Positions 55,701-63,557 of a DNA stretch of 64,000 bases are shown piece by piece (the first letter of the stretch is position 1; the number at the start of each line of letters is the position of its first letter). The stretch spans positions 13,915 through 77,914 of the forward strand of contig CAKOSE010000003.1 in NCBI GenBank assembly GCA_934102055.1, given 5' to 3'. The stretch is from an uncultured Bacilli bacterium. GTDB lineage: Bacteria > Bacillota_I > Bacilli_A > RF39 > UBA660. A program made the position numbers and the translations under genes. The notes beneath the pieces were generated by a model. It had not been told where the DNA came from and ran no database searches. It saw only the letters and a program-made list of their open reading frames with translations.

Positions 55701-57755
55701 ATGAAACAAAATAATAATATGAAAAAAATTAAAAAAAGAAAAACAAAAACTATTTATTTAAAACACGAATCAAGAAGAATGACTTTTGTACTCATCATAA
55801 CCCTTGTTCTTTTTACATGCATTGTTCTTAGAATCCTATATCTTAATATTTATATGGGTAAATTCTATAACATGAAACTAAATAACACAAAAGACACCTA
55901 TGTCTATGGAGAAAGCACCCCAAGAGGAAGAATCCTCGATAGAAATGGAAAAGTTTTAGTAGACAATAAATGGATCAAAGCCATATATTATAAAAAACCA
56001 AAAAATACCAGTAGCACCGATCTCGCAAAAACCGCTTATGATGTAAGCAAAATACTATCAATTGACTATAACAAACTCTCATCCAGAAACCTAAAAGAGT
56101 TTTATATAGTAACCCACGAAAAAGAAACCTCAGAACTTATCACAAAATCCGAGTACAAAGATCTAGAAAACAGAAAACTAACCCCAGACGATATATATGA
56201 ACTAAAAATAAAAAGAATACCAAAATCCCTAATCAAATCCCTATCAAAAAAAGATAAAAAAGCCGCCTACATCTATTATCTTATGAACAAAGGCTATTCC
56301 TATGACGAAAAAATAATAAAAAACAAAAACGTAACAGACGAAGAATACGCTTATTTTCTAGTTAATAATAAATACAAAGGATTCTTCTCAAAACTAGAAT
56401 GGGAAAGAACCTATCCATATAAAGACACCCTAGAAGTTATCCTAGGATCTGTATCAAACATACCAAAAGAAGATAGAGATTATTACTTAGAAAAAGGGTA
56501 TGTCCTTACAGATAGAGTAGGAGTATCAGGTCTTGAAAAACAATATGAAGAACTCTTGCGTGGAGAAAAAGATTTATATAAACTAGATTCCAATAATGAA
56601 AGAATACTAGTAAAAAAAGGCCATAAAGGAACAGATATAAAACTATCTATAGACATAAAACTTCAACAAAAAATTGACAATATGTTAAAATACGAAATGA
56701 TCAAAACAAAAAGAGAAGCCAATACTGAATACTTTAACAGAAGCTATGTCGTTATAAGCGATCCTAATACCGGAGAAATCCTATCCATATCAGGAAAGAA
56801 AATCACTTTAAAAAACGGTTCCTATAAAGTATATGATAATAGCGAAGGAGCATTTCTCTCAACTATAACACCAGGATCCGTTGTAAAAGGAGCAAGTATA
56901 ATGGTAGGATATAATACAGATGTCCTAAAAATAGGAGAACACATGACTGATTCCTGCATAGGACTTTACAACCTACCAGAAAAATGTTCCTGGCGAACCC
57001 TTGGTTACATAAACGATATAGATGCCCTAGCTCTATCATCAAATGTTTATCAATATAAAATTGCCATGAGAGTAGGAGGTTTTAATTATGCCTATGGGAA
57101 ACGTCTAAAAATAGACCCTAAAGCATTTGATATCTATCGAAACATGTTCTATAGATTCGGACTAGGTGTAAAAACAGGACTCGATTACCCCATAGAAGAA
57201 GACGGTTACAAAAGCAACAATCGTGCAGGAGATCTCCTAATTAACTTCGCAATAGGACAATACGACACCTATACAACATTACAACTATCTCAGTATATAT
57301 CAACTCTTGCAAACGGTGGAACAAGATATAAAACAAGATTCCTAAAAGAAGTACTAGATGACAATGGAAAAACCCTATACAAAATAAAACCAACAGTTCT
57401 AAACACATTAGACGTAAAAAAAGCATATATAAACAGAGTAAGAAAAGGACTTCATGCAGTAACCACTTACGGAACAGGAGCATCTTATATGACAAGTGCT
57501 CCCAATCCATCAGGCAAAACAGGTACAAGTGAATCATTTATCGACTTAGACGGAGATGGCACTATTGACGCCCCAAGTATCTCAAATAACTTCGTAGGAT
57601 ATGCCCCATCAAAAAAACCAGTCATGTCCATAGCAGCCTCATTCCCAGATATCCAAAACCCAAAAACCAATTATAAAAGTGATGTTAATCAAAGAGTAGT
57701 ATCCAAATCCACTAAAATTTTCTTCGATTTATATAAAAAAAATAATAAAAGATAA
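55701..57755 (+). CDS. Class B penicillin-binding protein (PBP2/SpoVD-like transpeptidase)
   Basis: 684 aa. A Lys-rich cytoplasmic start, one membrane segment (FVLIITLVLFTCIVLRILYL), a PBP-dimer domain (STPRGRILDRNGKVL) and the transpeptidase: SxxK in ITPGSVVKGASI, SxN in LSSNVYQY and KTG in PSGKTGTSES. There are no C-terminal PASTA domains, so it is closer to PBP2/MrdA-type than classic SpoVD. It could serve elongation with MreCD or sporulation; the sequence does not decide. Neither ATG 55701 nor ATG 55719 has a ribosome site. Confidence 0.92.
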   Translation: MKQNNNMKKIKKRKTKTIYLKHESRRMTFVLIITLVLFTCIVLRILYLNIYMGKFYNMKLNNTKDTYVYGESTPRGRILDRNGKVLVDNKWIKAIYYKKPKNTSSTDLAKTAYDVSKILSIDYNKLSSRNLKEFYIVTHEKETSELITKSEYKDLENRKLTPDDIYELKIKRIPKSLIKSLSKKDKKAAYIYYLMNKGYSYDEKIIKNKNVTDEEYAYFLVNNKYKGFFSKLEWERTYPYKDTLEVILGSVSNIPKEDRDYYLEKGYVLTDRVGVSGLEKQYEELLRGEKDLYKLDSNNERILVKKGHKGTDIKLSIDIKLQQKIDNMLKYEMIKTKREANTEYFNRSYVVISDPNTGEILSISGKKITLKNGSYKVYDNSEGAFLSTITPGSVVKGASIMVGYNTDVLKIGEHMTDSCIGLYNLPEKCSWRTLGYINDIDALALSSNVYQYKIAMRVGGFNYAYGKRLKIDPKAFDIYRNMFYRFGLGVKTGLDYPIEEDGYKSNNRAGDLLINFAIGQYDTYTTLQLSQYISTLANGGTRYKTRFLKEVLDDNGKTLYKIKPTVLNTLDVKKAYINRVRKGLHAVTTYGTGASYMTSAPNPSGKTGTSESFIDLDGDGTIDAPSISNNFVGYAPSKKPVMSIAASFPDIQNPKTNYKSDVNQRVVSKSTKIFFDLYKKNNKR

Positions 57756-57773
57756 AGAAATATTAAAAAAACT

Positions 57774-57802
57774 TTTGCTTTTTCCAAAAAGTTTGGTATA
57801 AT
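57774..57802 (+). promoter_or_regulatory. Sigma-A promoter for rpmG-efp
   Basis: TTTGCT (57774-57779), 17-nt spacer, TATAAT (57797-57802). Confidence 0.6.
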
Positions 57803-57828
57803 ACTTATGGAAATGAGGAGGGATCAAA

Positions 57829-57993
57829 GTGGCAAAAGTAGGAAATAGACAATATAAAACTTTAACTTGTACAGTTTGTAAAGCTTACAGTTACCGTACT
57901 GATAAAAACGTAAAAAATACTCCAGAACGTTTAGAACTAAGTAAATACTGTCCTAAATGTAAAAAACATACAAGTTTCAAAGAAGAAAAATAG
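57829..57993 (+). CDS. rpmG: 50S ribosomal protein L33
   Basis: 54 aa: [18 protein letters not shown], then [20 protein letters not shown]. It has two CxxC pairs, so it is the zinc-binding form of L33. The start is GTG 57829 with GAGGAGGGAT upstream. It precedes efp by 15 bases and shares its promoter. Confidence 0.94.
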   Translation: MAKVGNRQYKTLTCTVCKAYSYRTDKNVKNTPERLELSKYCPKCKKHTSFKEEK

Positions 57994-58008
57994 TAAGCAG
58001 GTGAATTT

Positions 58009-58566
58009 ATGATAAATGTTAATGATTTTAAAAATGGAATGACTATCAAAGTTGAAGGAAATATTTATACTATTATAGAATTTCAACACGTAAAACCGGG
58101 TAAAGGTGCAGCATTCGTAAGAACAAAACTTAAAAATCTAAGAACAGGTTCTACAATAGAATATACTTTCAATTCAGGAGTAAAATGTGAAACAGCTAGA
58201 ATAGAAAGAAAACCAATGCAATTCCTTTACGAAAGTGGAGATCTTTATACCTTTATGAATATGCAAGACTATTCTCAAGTTGAACTTTCTAAAGACGTTA
58301 TCGGAGATGACGTTAAGTACTTAAAAGAAAACCAAGATTTAGATATTACCTTCTACGAAGGAGAAGTTCTAGGACTTTCTCTTCCAGATAAAATAGAACT
58401 TAAAGTTACCCAAACAGAACCTGGTGTAAAAGGAAATACCACTTCAAGTGCTCAAAAAGACGCAACACTTGAAACAGGGTATCAAATCAAAGTACCATTA
58501 TTTATTAACGAAGGTGAATCTGTTATAGTTTCTACTAAAGATGGTAAATACGTATCAAGAGCATAA
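58009..58566 (+). CDS. efp: Elongation factor P
   Basis: 185 aa, full length. EF-P rescues ribosomes stalled at polyproline. The KOW-like N-terminal domain has the tip Lys in KPGKGAAFVRTKLKNL; the OB domains follow (FYEGEVLGLSLPDKIELKV; GVKGNTTSSAQKDATLETG). The tip Lys may be modified. In Bacillus efp precedes the spoIIIA operon; here it precedes spoIIIAH alone. Confidence 0.96.
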   Translation: MINVNDFKNGMTIKVEGNIYTIIEFQHVKPGKGAAFVRTKLKNLRTGSTIEYTFNSGVKCETARIERKPMQFLYESGDLYTFMNMQDYSQVELSKDVIGDDVKYLKENQDLDITFYEGEVLGLSLPDKIELKVTQTEPGVKGNTTSSAQKDATLETGYQIKVPLFINEGESVIVSTKDGKYVSRA

Positions 58567-58576
58567 GCTCTTTTTT

Positions 58577-58604
58577 TCATATATTTTTATATTTATCATA
58601 TAGT
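58577..58604 (+). promoter_or_regulatory. Sigma-E-like promoter of spoIIIAH
   Basis: TCATATA (58577-58583), 13-nt spacer, CATATAGT (58597-58604). This is close to the mother-cell sigma-E pattern (kmATATT, 13-14, CATACAnT). spoIIIA genes are sigma-E controlled in Bacillus. Confidence 0.55.
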
Positions 58605-58622
58605 TTACTGGGAGGAATTCAT

Positions 58623-59165
58623 ATGATAAATAAACAAGGATTATGGTTTTTAACTTTATTTACCTTAATATTAGTACTAGGAGTCTATTACGTTACAATG
58701 CCTAACGAAATGTTTAAAAGCTTTGACGCATCATCAATAAAAGAAAATGATAATAACGATAATACTAGTAAAAATAGTGAAACCAATAAAGAAAAGAAAA
58801 CATCAAGCGTAAGTAGTGATAATACAAGTTATATAGAAACATTAAAAATAGAACTAGATACCGAAAGGGCAGAAATACTAAACACCCTAGAAGACATACT
58901 AAACGATAAAAGCAAGAATTCTTCTGAGAAGAATAAAGCTTATGAACAAATGAAAGAAATAAATAACCTAAAAGCAAGTGAAGACATGCTTTCAAAAAAA
59001 ATAAGTAATGAATATAAACTAAACTCTTATATAAAACAAGAAGATAATACAATCGAAGTGGTCATAGATAGTAAAAAACACGACGTAAAACTCGCTAATA
59101 AAATAATGAGAACCATTCAAAATGAATTCTCTGATCCAATGAGTATATCCGTTAAATTCTCTTAA
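58623..59165 (+). CDS. spoIIIAH: Stage III sporulation protein AH
   Basis: 180 aa. The N-terminus INKQGLWFLTLFTLILVLGVYYVTMP (one membrane segment) matches the SpoIIIAH start, followed by a polar linker, a coiled-coil (TERAEILNTLEDILND) and the ring-forming C-terminal domain (LKASEDMLSKKI, IEVVIDSKKHDVKLANKIMR). SpoIIIAH forms the mother-cell half of the feeding-tube channel with SpoIIQ. The spoIIIAA-AG genes are not next to it. GGGAGG precedes the ATG. Confidence 0.88.
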   Translation: MINKQGLWFLTLFTLILVLGVYYVTMPNEMFKSFDASSIKENDNNDNTSKNSETNKEKKTSSVSSDNTSYIETLKIELDTERAEILNTLEDILNDKSKNSSEKNKAYEQMKEINNLKASEDMLSKKISNEYKLNSYIKQEDNTIEVVIDSKKHDVKLANKIMRTIQNEFSDPMSISVKFS

Positions 59166-59175
59166 AATAGGCTAG

Positions 59176-59254
59176 TTCCCTCACACTATAGTTATATAGC
59201 TCATAAAATAATATGAAATATAAAACCACTCCAAAAGAAAGTAAAGTGAGGGAA
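59176..59254 (+). promoter_or_regulatory. Inverted repeat that would sequester the gerE ribosome binding site
   Basis: TTCCCTCAC (59176-59184) is perfectly complementary to GTGAGGGAA (59246-59254), which holds the gerE ribosome site, 61 bases downstream. In a read-through RNA from efp/spoIIIAH the two could pair and block gerE translation. The sigma-K-like -10 element lies between the arms, so a transcript started there would lack the first arm. Confidence 0.55.
59182..59210 (+). promoter_or_regulatory. Sigma-K-like promoter of gerE
   Basis: CACA (59182-59185, matching mACm), 16-nt spacer, CATAAAATA (59202-59210), an exact fit to the CATAnnnTA -10. In B. subtilis gerE is transcribed by sigma-K in the late mother cell. 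Confidence 0.65.
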
Positions 59255-59256
59255 AA

Positions 59257-59466
59257 ATGAGAGAAAAATCAATACTTACTAAGAGAGAAAGAGAAGTATT
59301 CTTGTTACTTGTTCAAAACAAAACAACAAAGGATATTGCCTCAGATCTTAGTATAAGCGAAAAAACTGTCAGAAACCATATCTCCAATGTAATGCAAAAA
59401 CTTGGTGTTAAAGGAAGGGCTTCCGCAGTAGTAGAACTTTTAAAATTAAATGAAATAAAGTTATAG
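59257..59466 (+). CDS. gerE: GerE, late mother-cell transcription regulator
   Basis: 69 aa, a bare LuxR-type helix-turn-helix. It is very close to Bacillus GerE: LTKREREVFLLLVQNKTTK, then SISEKTVRNHISNVMQKLGV and KGRASAVVELLKL. GerE controls late spore-coat genes together with sigma-K. The ribosome site GTGAGGG lies 4 bases upstream in a sequestering repeat. A terminator follows. Confidence 0.94.
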   Translation: MREKSILTKREREVFLLLVQNKTTKDIASDLSISEKTVRNHISNVMQKLGVKGRASAVVELLKLNEIKL

Positions 59467-59492
59467 ACATGTTATAAAAAAACATGTCTTTT
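59465..59492 (+). terminator. Terminator after gerE
   Basis: Perfect 8-bp stem AGACATGT (59465-59472) with ACATGTCT (59482-59489), then T's. Confidence 0.75.
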
Positions 59493-59517
59493 CATATTAT
59501 ATTTTAAGAGGGGTTAT

Positions 59518-60417
59518 ATGTTAAAGAAAAAAGCTTTTAATAGAATATTTTTTACCACTATTATCTTTTTTATCGTCTTTTCTATATATAGTCTAAAAGA
59601 AATAAATAACAACGATAAAAACTATAAAAAAGAATCAAACATAAAAGCAGAAACAATCTATACATTAAATAAAGATAATTACATATCAAAAACAAGTATC
59701 TACGTTAGTAAAATGCTATCCCTAGAAGATAAAATAAAATCTAAACTAGAAACAATGACAAAAGACAATAATAAAAACTCATTACTTCCTAGTTACTTTA
59801 AACCAATCTTACCTGCAAATACTAAAGTATTAGATGTAAAAAAAGAAGACTCTTTAATTAAAGTATACTTTTCAAAAGAACTCTTAAATATTAACAAAGA
59901 GCAATCAGAAAAAATGATAGAAGCTATTGTTTATACAATTACAGATGATAGTATCCTAGGAATAGAAATATATGCCGAAGGGAATATGCTTAAATACATA
60001 CCTCATACTACGAAAGAACTTCCTACTATCTTAACTAAAAATATTGGTATTAACAAAAGTTATGAAATAGATAGAAATAGTGACATAAAAAAAGTTTTTA
60101 TGACTTATTACACAAATAATGATAATTCATACCACGAAGTACCAGTTACAAAATATGTTAATGATAATAGAGAAAAACTAGAAATAATATTTGACAAGTT
60201 AAATGAAGATTTTTGTGGAGTTAATCTAATAAGCTTACTAGAAAACGTTAAGTTAATTAACTATAAAATAGAAAGTGACAAAATAGTTATTAATATCAAT
60301 AAAGAAATAACTGAAGATGAAAAAAAACTTATCTTTGAAAGTATTTTTGCTAATTATAACGTTAAAAAGATAGAACTTTTAGTAAATGGAGAAAAAAAGT
60401 TTACAAAAACTACTTGA
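59518..60417 (+). CDS. gerM: GerM-like sporulation/germination protein
   Basis: 299 aa. One N-terminal membrane segment (FFTTIIFFIVFSIYSLKEI) and two tandem GerM-type domains: PANTKVLDVKKEDSLIKVYF with EKMIEAIVYTITD, and VNLISLLENVKLINYKIES with EKKLIFESIFANY. GerM links SpoIIQ-SpoIIIAH in B. subtilis and is needed for engulfment stability. gerM lies near gerE there too. No racE lies between here. A CATATTAT sequence (59493-59500) just upstream could be a sigma-E -10. Confidence 0.85.
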   Translation: MLKKKAFNRIFFTTIIFFIVFSIYSLKEINNNDKNYKKESNIKAETIYTLNKDNYISKTSIYVSKMLSLEDKIKSKLETMTKDNNKNSLLPSYFKPILPANTKVLDVKKEDSLIKVYFSKELLNINKEQSEKMIEAIVYTITDDSILGIEIYAEGNMLKYIPHTTKELPTILTKNIGINKSYEIDRNSDIKKVFMTYYTNNDNSYHEVPVTKYVNDNREKLEIIFDKLNEDFCGVNLISLLENVKLINYKIESDKIVININKEITEDEKKLIFESIFANYNVKKIELLVNGEKKFTKTT

Positions 60418-60442
60418 AATATAAATATATTTATTGTATAAT
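60414..60442 (+). promoter_or_regulatory. Promoter of the tRNA operon
   Basis: TTGAAA (60414-60419), 17-nt spacer, TATAAT (60437-60442). The -35 overlaps the gerM stop. Confidence 0.75.
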
Positions 60443-60472
60443 CAAAGAGCATTGATTGATTAGTGCATAAGC

Positions 60473-60549
60473 GTCCTGGTAGCTCAGCAGGATAGAGCAA
60501 TGGCCTTCTAAGCCATCGGTCAGGGGTTCGAATCCCTTCCAGGACGCCA
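60473..60549 (+). tRNA. tRNA-Arg (anticodon TCT)
   Basis: A full cloverleaf: acceptor GTCCTGG/CCAGGAC, D-arm with AGCTCAGCAGGATAGAGC, anticodon stem ATGGC/GCCAT with loop CTTCTAA (TCT reads AGA), T-arm with GTTCGAAT. The discriminator is G (60546) and CCA is encoded (60547-60549). Confidence 0.95.
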
Positions 60550-60553
60550 TAAC

Positions 60554-60630
60554 CGGGAAGTGGCTCAACTTGGTAGAGCACTTGGTTTGGGACCAAGGGG
60601 TTGCAGGTTCAAATCCTGTCTTCCCGACCA
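60554..60630 (+). tRNA. tRNA-Pro (anticodon TGG)
   Basis: Acceptor CGGGAAG/CTTCCCG, anticodon stem CTTGG/CCAAG with loop TTTGGGA (TGG reads CCA), T-arm with GTTCAAAT. Discriminator A and encoded CCA (60628-60630). Four bases separate it from tRNA-Arg; co-transcribed. Confidence 0.95.
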
Positions 60631-60642
60631 TTTATAAAATCT

Positions 60643-60667
60643 AAGAGCTCGTCAAGAGTTCTTTTTT
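60643..60667 (+). terminator. Terminator after the tRNA operon
   Basis: AAGAGCTC (60643-60650) pairs with GAGTTCTT (60656-60663), one G-U pair, followed by a T run. Confidence 0.7.
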
Positions 60668-60682
60668 AATTAAGGAGAGCTT

Positions 60683-60934
60683 ATGAAAATAAGAAAAGTA
60701 GGCATTGCTGAACAAGATGATTGCATCCATGAGTTTGTACCACTAGGAATCACAGAGAAAAAAACATTCGGAGGTTTTTACAAAGAAAAAAAAGACGAAA
60801 AACAAGGAGAAATGTATAAATTATTCATATGTGAAAAATGTAGTAGAATAGTTTCAATAGATTTCCATATCGGAGACAATAAACCCCTAGAAGAATTTAA
60901 AAAAGCATATATAGTAAAAGAAAGAAAAAGATAA
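60683..60934 (+). CDS. Small unknown protein with Cys/His residues
   Basis: 83 aa. The conserved-looking pattern DDCIHEF and LFICEKCSRIVSIDFHIG suggests a zinc-binding fold (C, H, CxxC, H). The C-terminus is basic. I know no family for it. AAGGAG precedes the ATG. It lies between the tRNAs and uppS. Confidence 0.6.
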   Translation: MKIRKVGIAEQDDCIHEFVPLGITEKKTFGGFYKEKKDEKQGEMYKLFICEKCSRIVSIDFHIGDNKPLEEFKKAYIVKERKR

Positions 60935-61019
60935 AGTGTAAAGTAAATATAAAATTTTATGCTTTATCTTTTTTCTTTTACTTATTTTTAGTACAATATA
61001 CTGATAAAGGAGTGATATT

Positions 61020-61727
61020 ATTAATAAATTAAGACACGTTGCAATTATAGTAGATGGAAACGGTAGATGGGCAAAAGAAAGAGGAAAAATAAGAAGTGAA
61101 GGGCATCTTGAGGGATCAAAAAATCTAGAAAAACTTATTTTTCACGTCGCAGATACAACAAATATAGAATATCTTAGTTTATATGTATTCTCAACAGAAA
61201 ACTTTAAAAGAGATAAAAAAGAAGTTGATTACTTAATGAATCTATTCATTAAATGGTTCAAAAAAAGTAAAAAACTATACAAAAATAAAAACATAAAGAT
61301 TCTATTCTCAGGAAGAAAAGAACCATTAAATGATAAAGTCTATAATGCAATGAAAGAACTAGAAAAAGATACCATCAATAACACAGGATTAGTAGTAAAC
61401 TTCTGTCTTAACTACGGAGGAAGAGCAGAAATCATAGATGCTTGTAAAACCATCTCAAAAGAAGTAAAAGATAAATTAATTAATATTAATGATATTAACG
61501 AAGAATACTTTTCAAAAAAATTATATAACCCCTTACCAGACGTAGACTACTTAATTAGAACAAGCGGAGAACAAAGAATAAGTAATTTTCTCTTATGGGA
61601 ACTTTCATATGCAGAATTCATATTCGTAAAAGACTATTTCCCAGATTTTAATTGTAATAAATTCGATGAAGTTATCTCTAATTATTACAAGAGAAATAGA
61701 AGATTCGGAGATGTAAAAGAAAAATAA
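61020..61727 (+). CDS. uppS: Isoprenyl transferase (undecaprenyl diphosphate synthase) with AUU start
   Basis: About 235 aa cis-prenyltransferase making the C55 lipid carrier for wall synthesis. The catalytic N-terminus HVAIIVDGNGRWAKERG is encoded from about 61035; later SLYVFSTENFKR, VVNFCLNYGGRAEI and PDVDYLIRTSGEQRISNFLLWE match the family. Upstream of that motif the frame has no ATG, GTG or TTG before the stop at 61005. AAGGAG (61007-61012) lies 7 bases from ATT 61020, giving a normal-length N-terminus (INKLRHVAII). A start at ATG 61236 would remove the catalytic Asp, so AUU initiation is the best reading. Confidence 0.9.
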   Translation: MNKLRHVAIIVDGNGRWAKERGKIRSEGHLEGSKNLEKLIFHVADTTNIEYLSLYVFSTENFKRDKKEVDYLMNLFIKWFKKSKKLYKNKNIKILFSGRKEPLNDKVYNAMKELEKDTINNTGLVVNFCLNYGGRAEIIDACKTISKEVKDKLININDINEEYFSKKLYNPLPDVDYLIRTSGEQRISNFLLWELSYAEFIFVKDYFPDFNCNKFDEVISNYYKRNRRFGDVKEK

Positions 61728-61793
61728 ATAAAAAATATTATTCAATTTACACTTTTAAAAGTTCATATTTTGTGATATGATTTTACTAGGATA

Positions 61794-61822
61794 TTGCAAT
61801 TTCACTATTTTTGTGATATAAT
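61794..61822 (+). promoter_or_regulatory. Sigma-A promoter for the 61851 gene
   Basis: TTGCAA (61794-61799), 17-nt spacer, TATAAT (61817-61822) with extended TG. A similar TTTTGTGATAT stretch occurs at about 61768-61778. Confidence 0.7.
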
Positions 61823-61850
61823 ATGGGCAATTTTAAGTGAGGTGTTAAAA

Positions 61851-63245
61851 ATGGGTGAAGATTTAAAAGAAATTTTAGATAACCAAAATCTTTCTGATGA
61901 AGAAGTTGCTAGACTTTTACAGGAAAAATATGAAAGGGCAAATACAAACCATAATATTTCTGGAAAGGCTGATCTGTTTGAAAAATTGGATAATGATCCA
62001 CAAATGACAGATGCTGCTTTACAATTATTATCTTATGATTTAGATAAATTAGATGAAATTTTTGGTTTTCTACTAGCTAAATATGATATGACAGAAGAAG
62101 ATCTAATTGATTATGCAAAATATAAAAGAGAACAATATGGTATTTTAGACGAACATCATATAACTAAAGAAAAAACTGATACTAAAACCTTAAATAAAGA
62201 ACATTCAAATAAGCGTCCAAAGTATGACACTATCTCAACTTTATATGGTGTAGATAATGTTAATAAGCCAGGATATGATACTATTGCAAGCTTATATGGG
62301 GTAGATAAAAGAAAGCCTTCAAATGAAGATCCTGTAAAAAGTAATAATGTTAATGATTCTAGTGAAGAAATTTTTAACATAGACGATAGAATAAGTGAAA
62401 TAGATAAAGAGAAATCCATTTTAATGGCTAAAAGAAAGGCCCTTAGAAAAGAGTATTCTGAAATTTTAGACAGGTTAAAAGAATTAAAAAAGATTGTAAT
62501 GGACGCTATAGATAATAATGAGCTTATACCAGACGAAGTTGTTGAAGAAAAAAATAGACTTTTTGGTAGAAAAAGAGTAATTGAACAACAAATTTCCATA
62601 TTTAGAAAGCCAAAAAGAACAGTAAAAGAAGAACAAGAAAAGGAACATGAAGAAGAAAAAGCTCAAAAAGAAGAAGAGGAAGAAAATGAAATAACTGGTG
62701 TAAGAGATGGTTCGTTCTTATCAAAAGCTAAAGGTTTTGTTGACAAGATAAAGAATTTATCTACTAAAGGAAAAATAATTGGGGTTGCTGGGCTTGTCGC
62801 TGCTGGATTGATTACTGGTGGTGTATATATGGCTATTAAACACGGAGATTCCCAAATGCTTAATGATGCTCTTCACCAAGCAGGTATGCATGTCCAAGAT
62901 GCTGCAAATCAACTTCATCCACATGAAATCGATCCTAGTACTATAAGCCAACATATAGATGCGACTTTTGTTTCAAATAATGATGCTGCTAATCGGGTAA
63001 ATTCATTAACACCGGACGAGAGGTATTTCCAATATAATATTCAAAACGAAGTTGATTCACATAATAATATTACTCCTGTTCCTGATATGTCATATGGTGA
63101 ATTAATAGAACACATAAAAAATGGTAATGATATTACTTCTGTGCAAGTTGGTGGTGATGCCGCACATATTGATGGGCATCTTAGGGTTGATGATATTCTT
63201 AATGCGTATGACGCAGCAGTTAAGTCAGGAGGGGCAGTTAGATGA
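61851..63245 (+). CDS. Unknown single-pass membrane protein with paired GYDTI-LYGV motifs
   Basis: About 464 aa; no known family. The N-terminal 110 residues are acidic and helical. At about residues 122-152 two copies of a motif occur 17 residues apart: RPKYDTISTLYGV and KPGYDTIASLYGV. A charged coiled-coil follows (Glu/Lys-rich, EEEKAQKEEEEENE), then one membrane segment (IIGVAGLVAAGLITGGVYMAI, about 307-328), then a 135-residue C-terminal part. The same motif is tandemly repeated in the 63558 protein, so the two probably share a partner. The frame extends to 61794, but GAGGTG 5 bases upstream fixes ATG 61851. It overlaps the next gene by 4 bases. Confidence 0.75.
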   Translation: MGEDLKEILDNQNLSDEEVARLLQEKYERANTNHNISGKADLFEKLDNDPQMTDAALQLLSYDLDKLDEIFGFLLAKYDMTEEDLIDYAKYKREQYGILDEHHITKEKTDTKTLNKEHSNKRPKYDTISTLYGVDNVNKPGYDTIASLYGVDKRKPSNEDPVKSNNVNDSSEEIFNIDDRISEIDKEKSILMAKRKALRKEYSEILDRLKELKKIVMDAIDNNELIPDEVVEEKNRLFGRKRVIEQQISIFRKPKRTVKEEQEKEHEEEKAQKEEEEENEITGVRDGSFLSKAKGFVDKIKNLSTKGKIIGVAGLVAAGLITGGVYMAIKHGDSQMLNDALHQAGMHVQDAANQLHPHEIDPSTISQHIDATFVSNNDAANRVNSLTPDERYFQYNIQNEVDSHNNITPVPDMSYGELIEHIKNGNDITSVQVGGDAAHIDGHLRVDDILNAYDAAVKSGGAVR

Positions 63246-63481
63246 AAGATAAAATAATAACTTTAAAAAATGGTAAAGAATTTTTGGTTGCAGATGTATG
63301 TACTTATAAAAATATAGATTATTGTTTTGTATGTGAAGTAATTAATAATGAAACCACTGATTCGTTTGGTGTTATTAGAATAGATGAAGTAAATGGAAAG
63401 CAAGTAATAAGAGTTATAACAGATGAAGATATTACTAAAAATGTTTGTAGGATAGTGGAACGTCATTTTAGTAAAAAATAA
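63242..63481 (+). CDS. Small unknown protein, DUF1292-like size and pattern
   Basis: 79 aa: ITLKNGKEFLVADVCTYKN, then YCFVCEVINNETTDSFGVIR and VCRIVERHFSKK. The beta-rich opening resembles DUF1292-type proteins, but this is weak. It starts inside the previous stop (ATGA overlap), so it is coupled to the 61851 gene. GGAGGGG is its ribosome site. Confidence 0.55.
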   Translation: MKDKIITLKNGKEFLVADVCTYKNIDYCFVCEVINNETTDSFGVIRIDEVNGKQVIRVITDEDITKNVCRIVERHFSKK

Positions 63482-63485
63482 ATAA

Positions 63486-63514
63486 TTGAATGAAAGATAG
63501 GTTTGTGTTATAAT
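63486..63514 (+). promoter_or_regulatory. Sigma-A promoter for the GYDT-repeat gene
   Basis: TTGAAT (63486-63491), 17-nt spacer, TATAAT (63509-63514) with extended TG. Confidence 0.7.
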
Positions 63515-63557
63515 ACTCAAGAAGAAATATTATTGTCATGAAAGGAGAAAATAATTT

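Noticed and set aside
59472..59508. Sigma-E promoter for gerM (CATATTAT at 59493)
   Set aside because: The -35 match is poor and the transcript start would fall on the ribosome site; possible but not strong enough to list as a feature.
60354..60631. Minus-strand open frames across the tRNA genes
   Set aside because: They read through two clear tRNA genes; antisense shadow frames.
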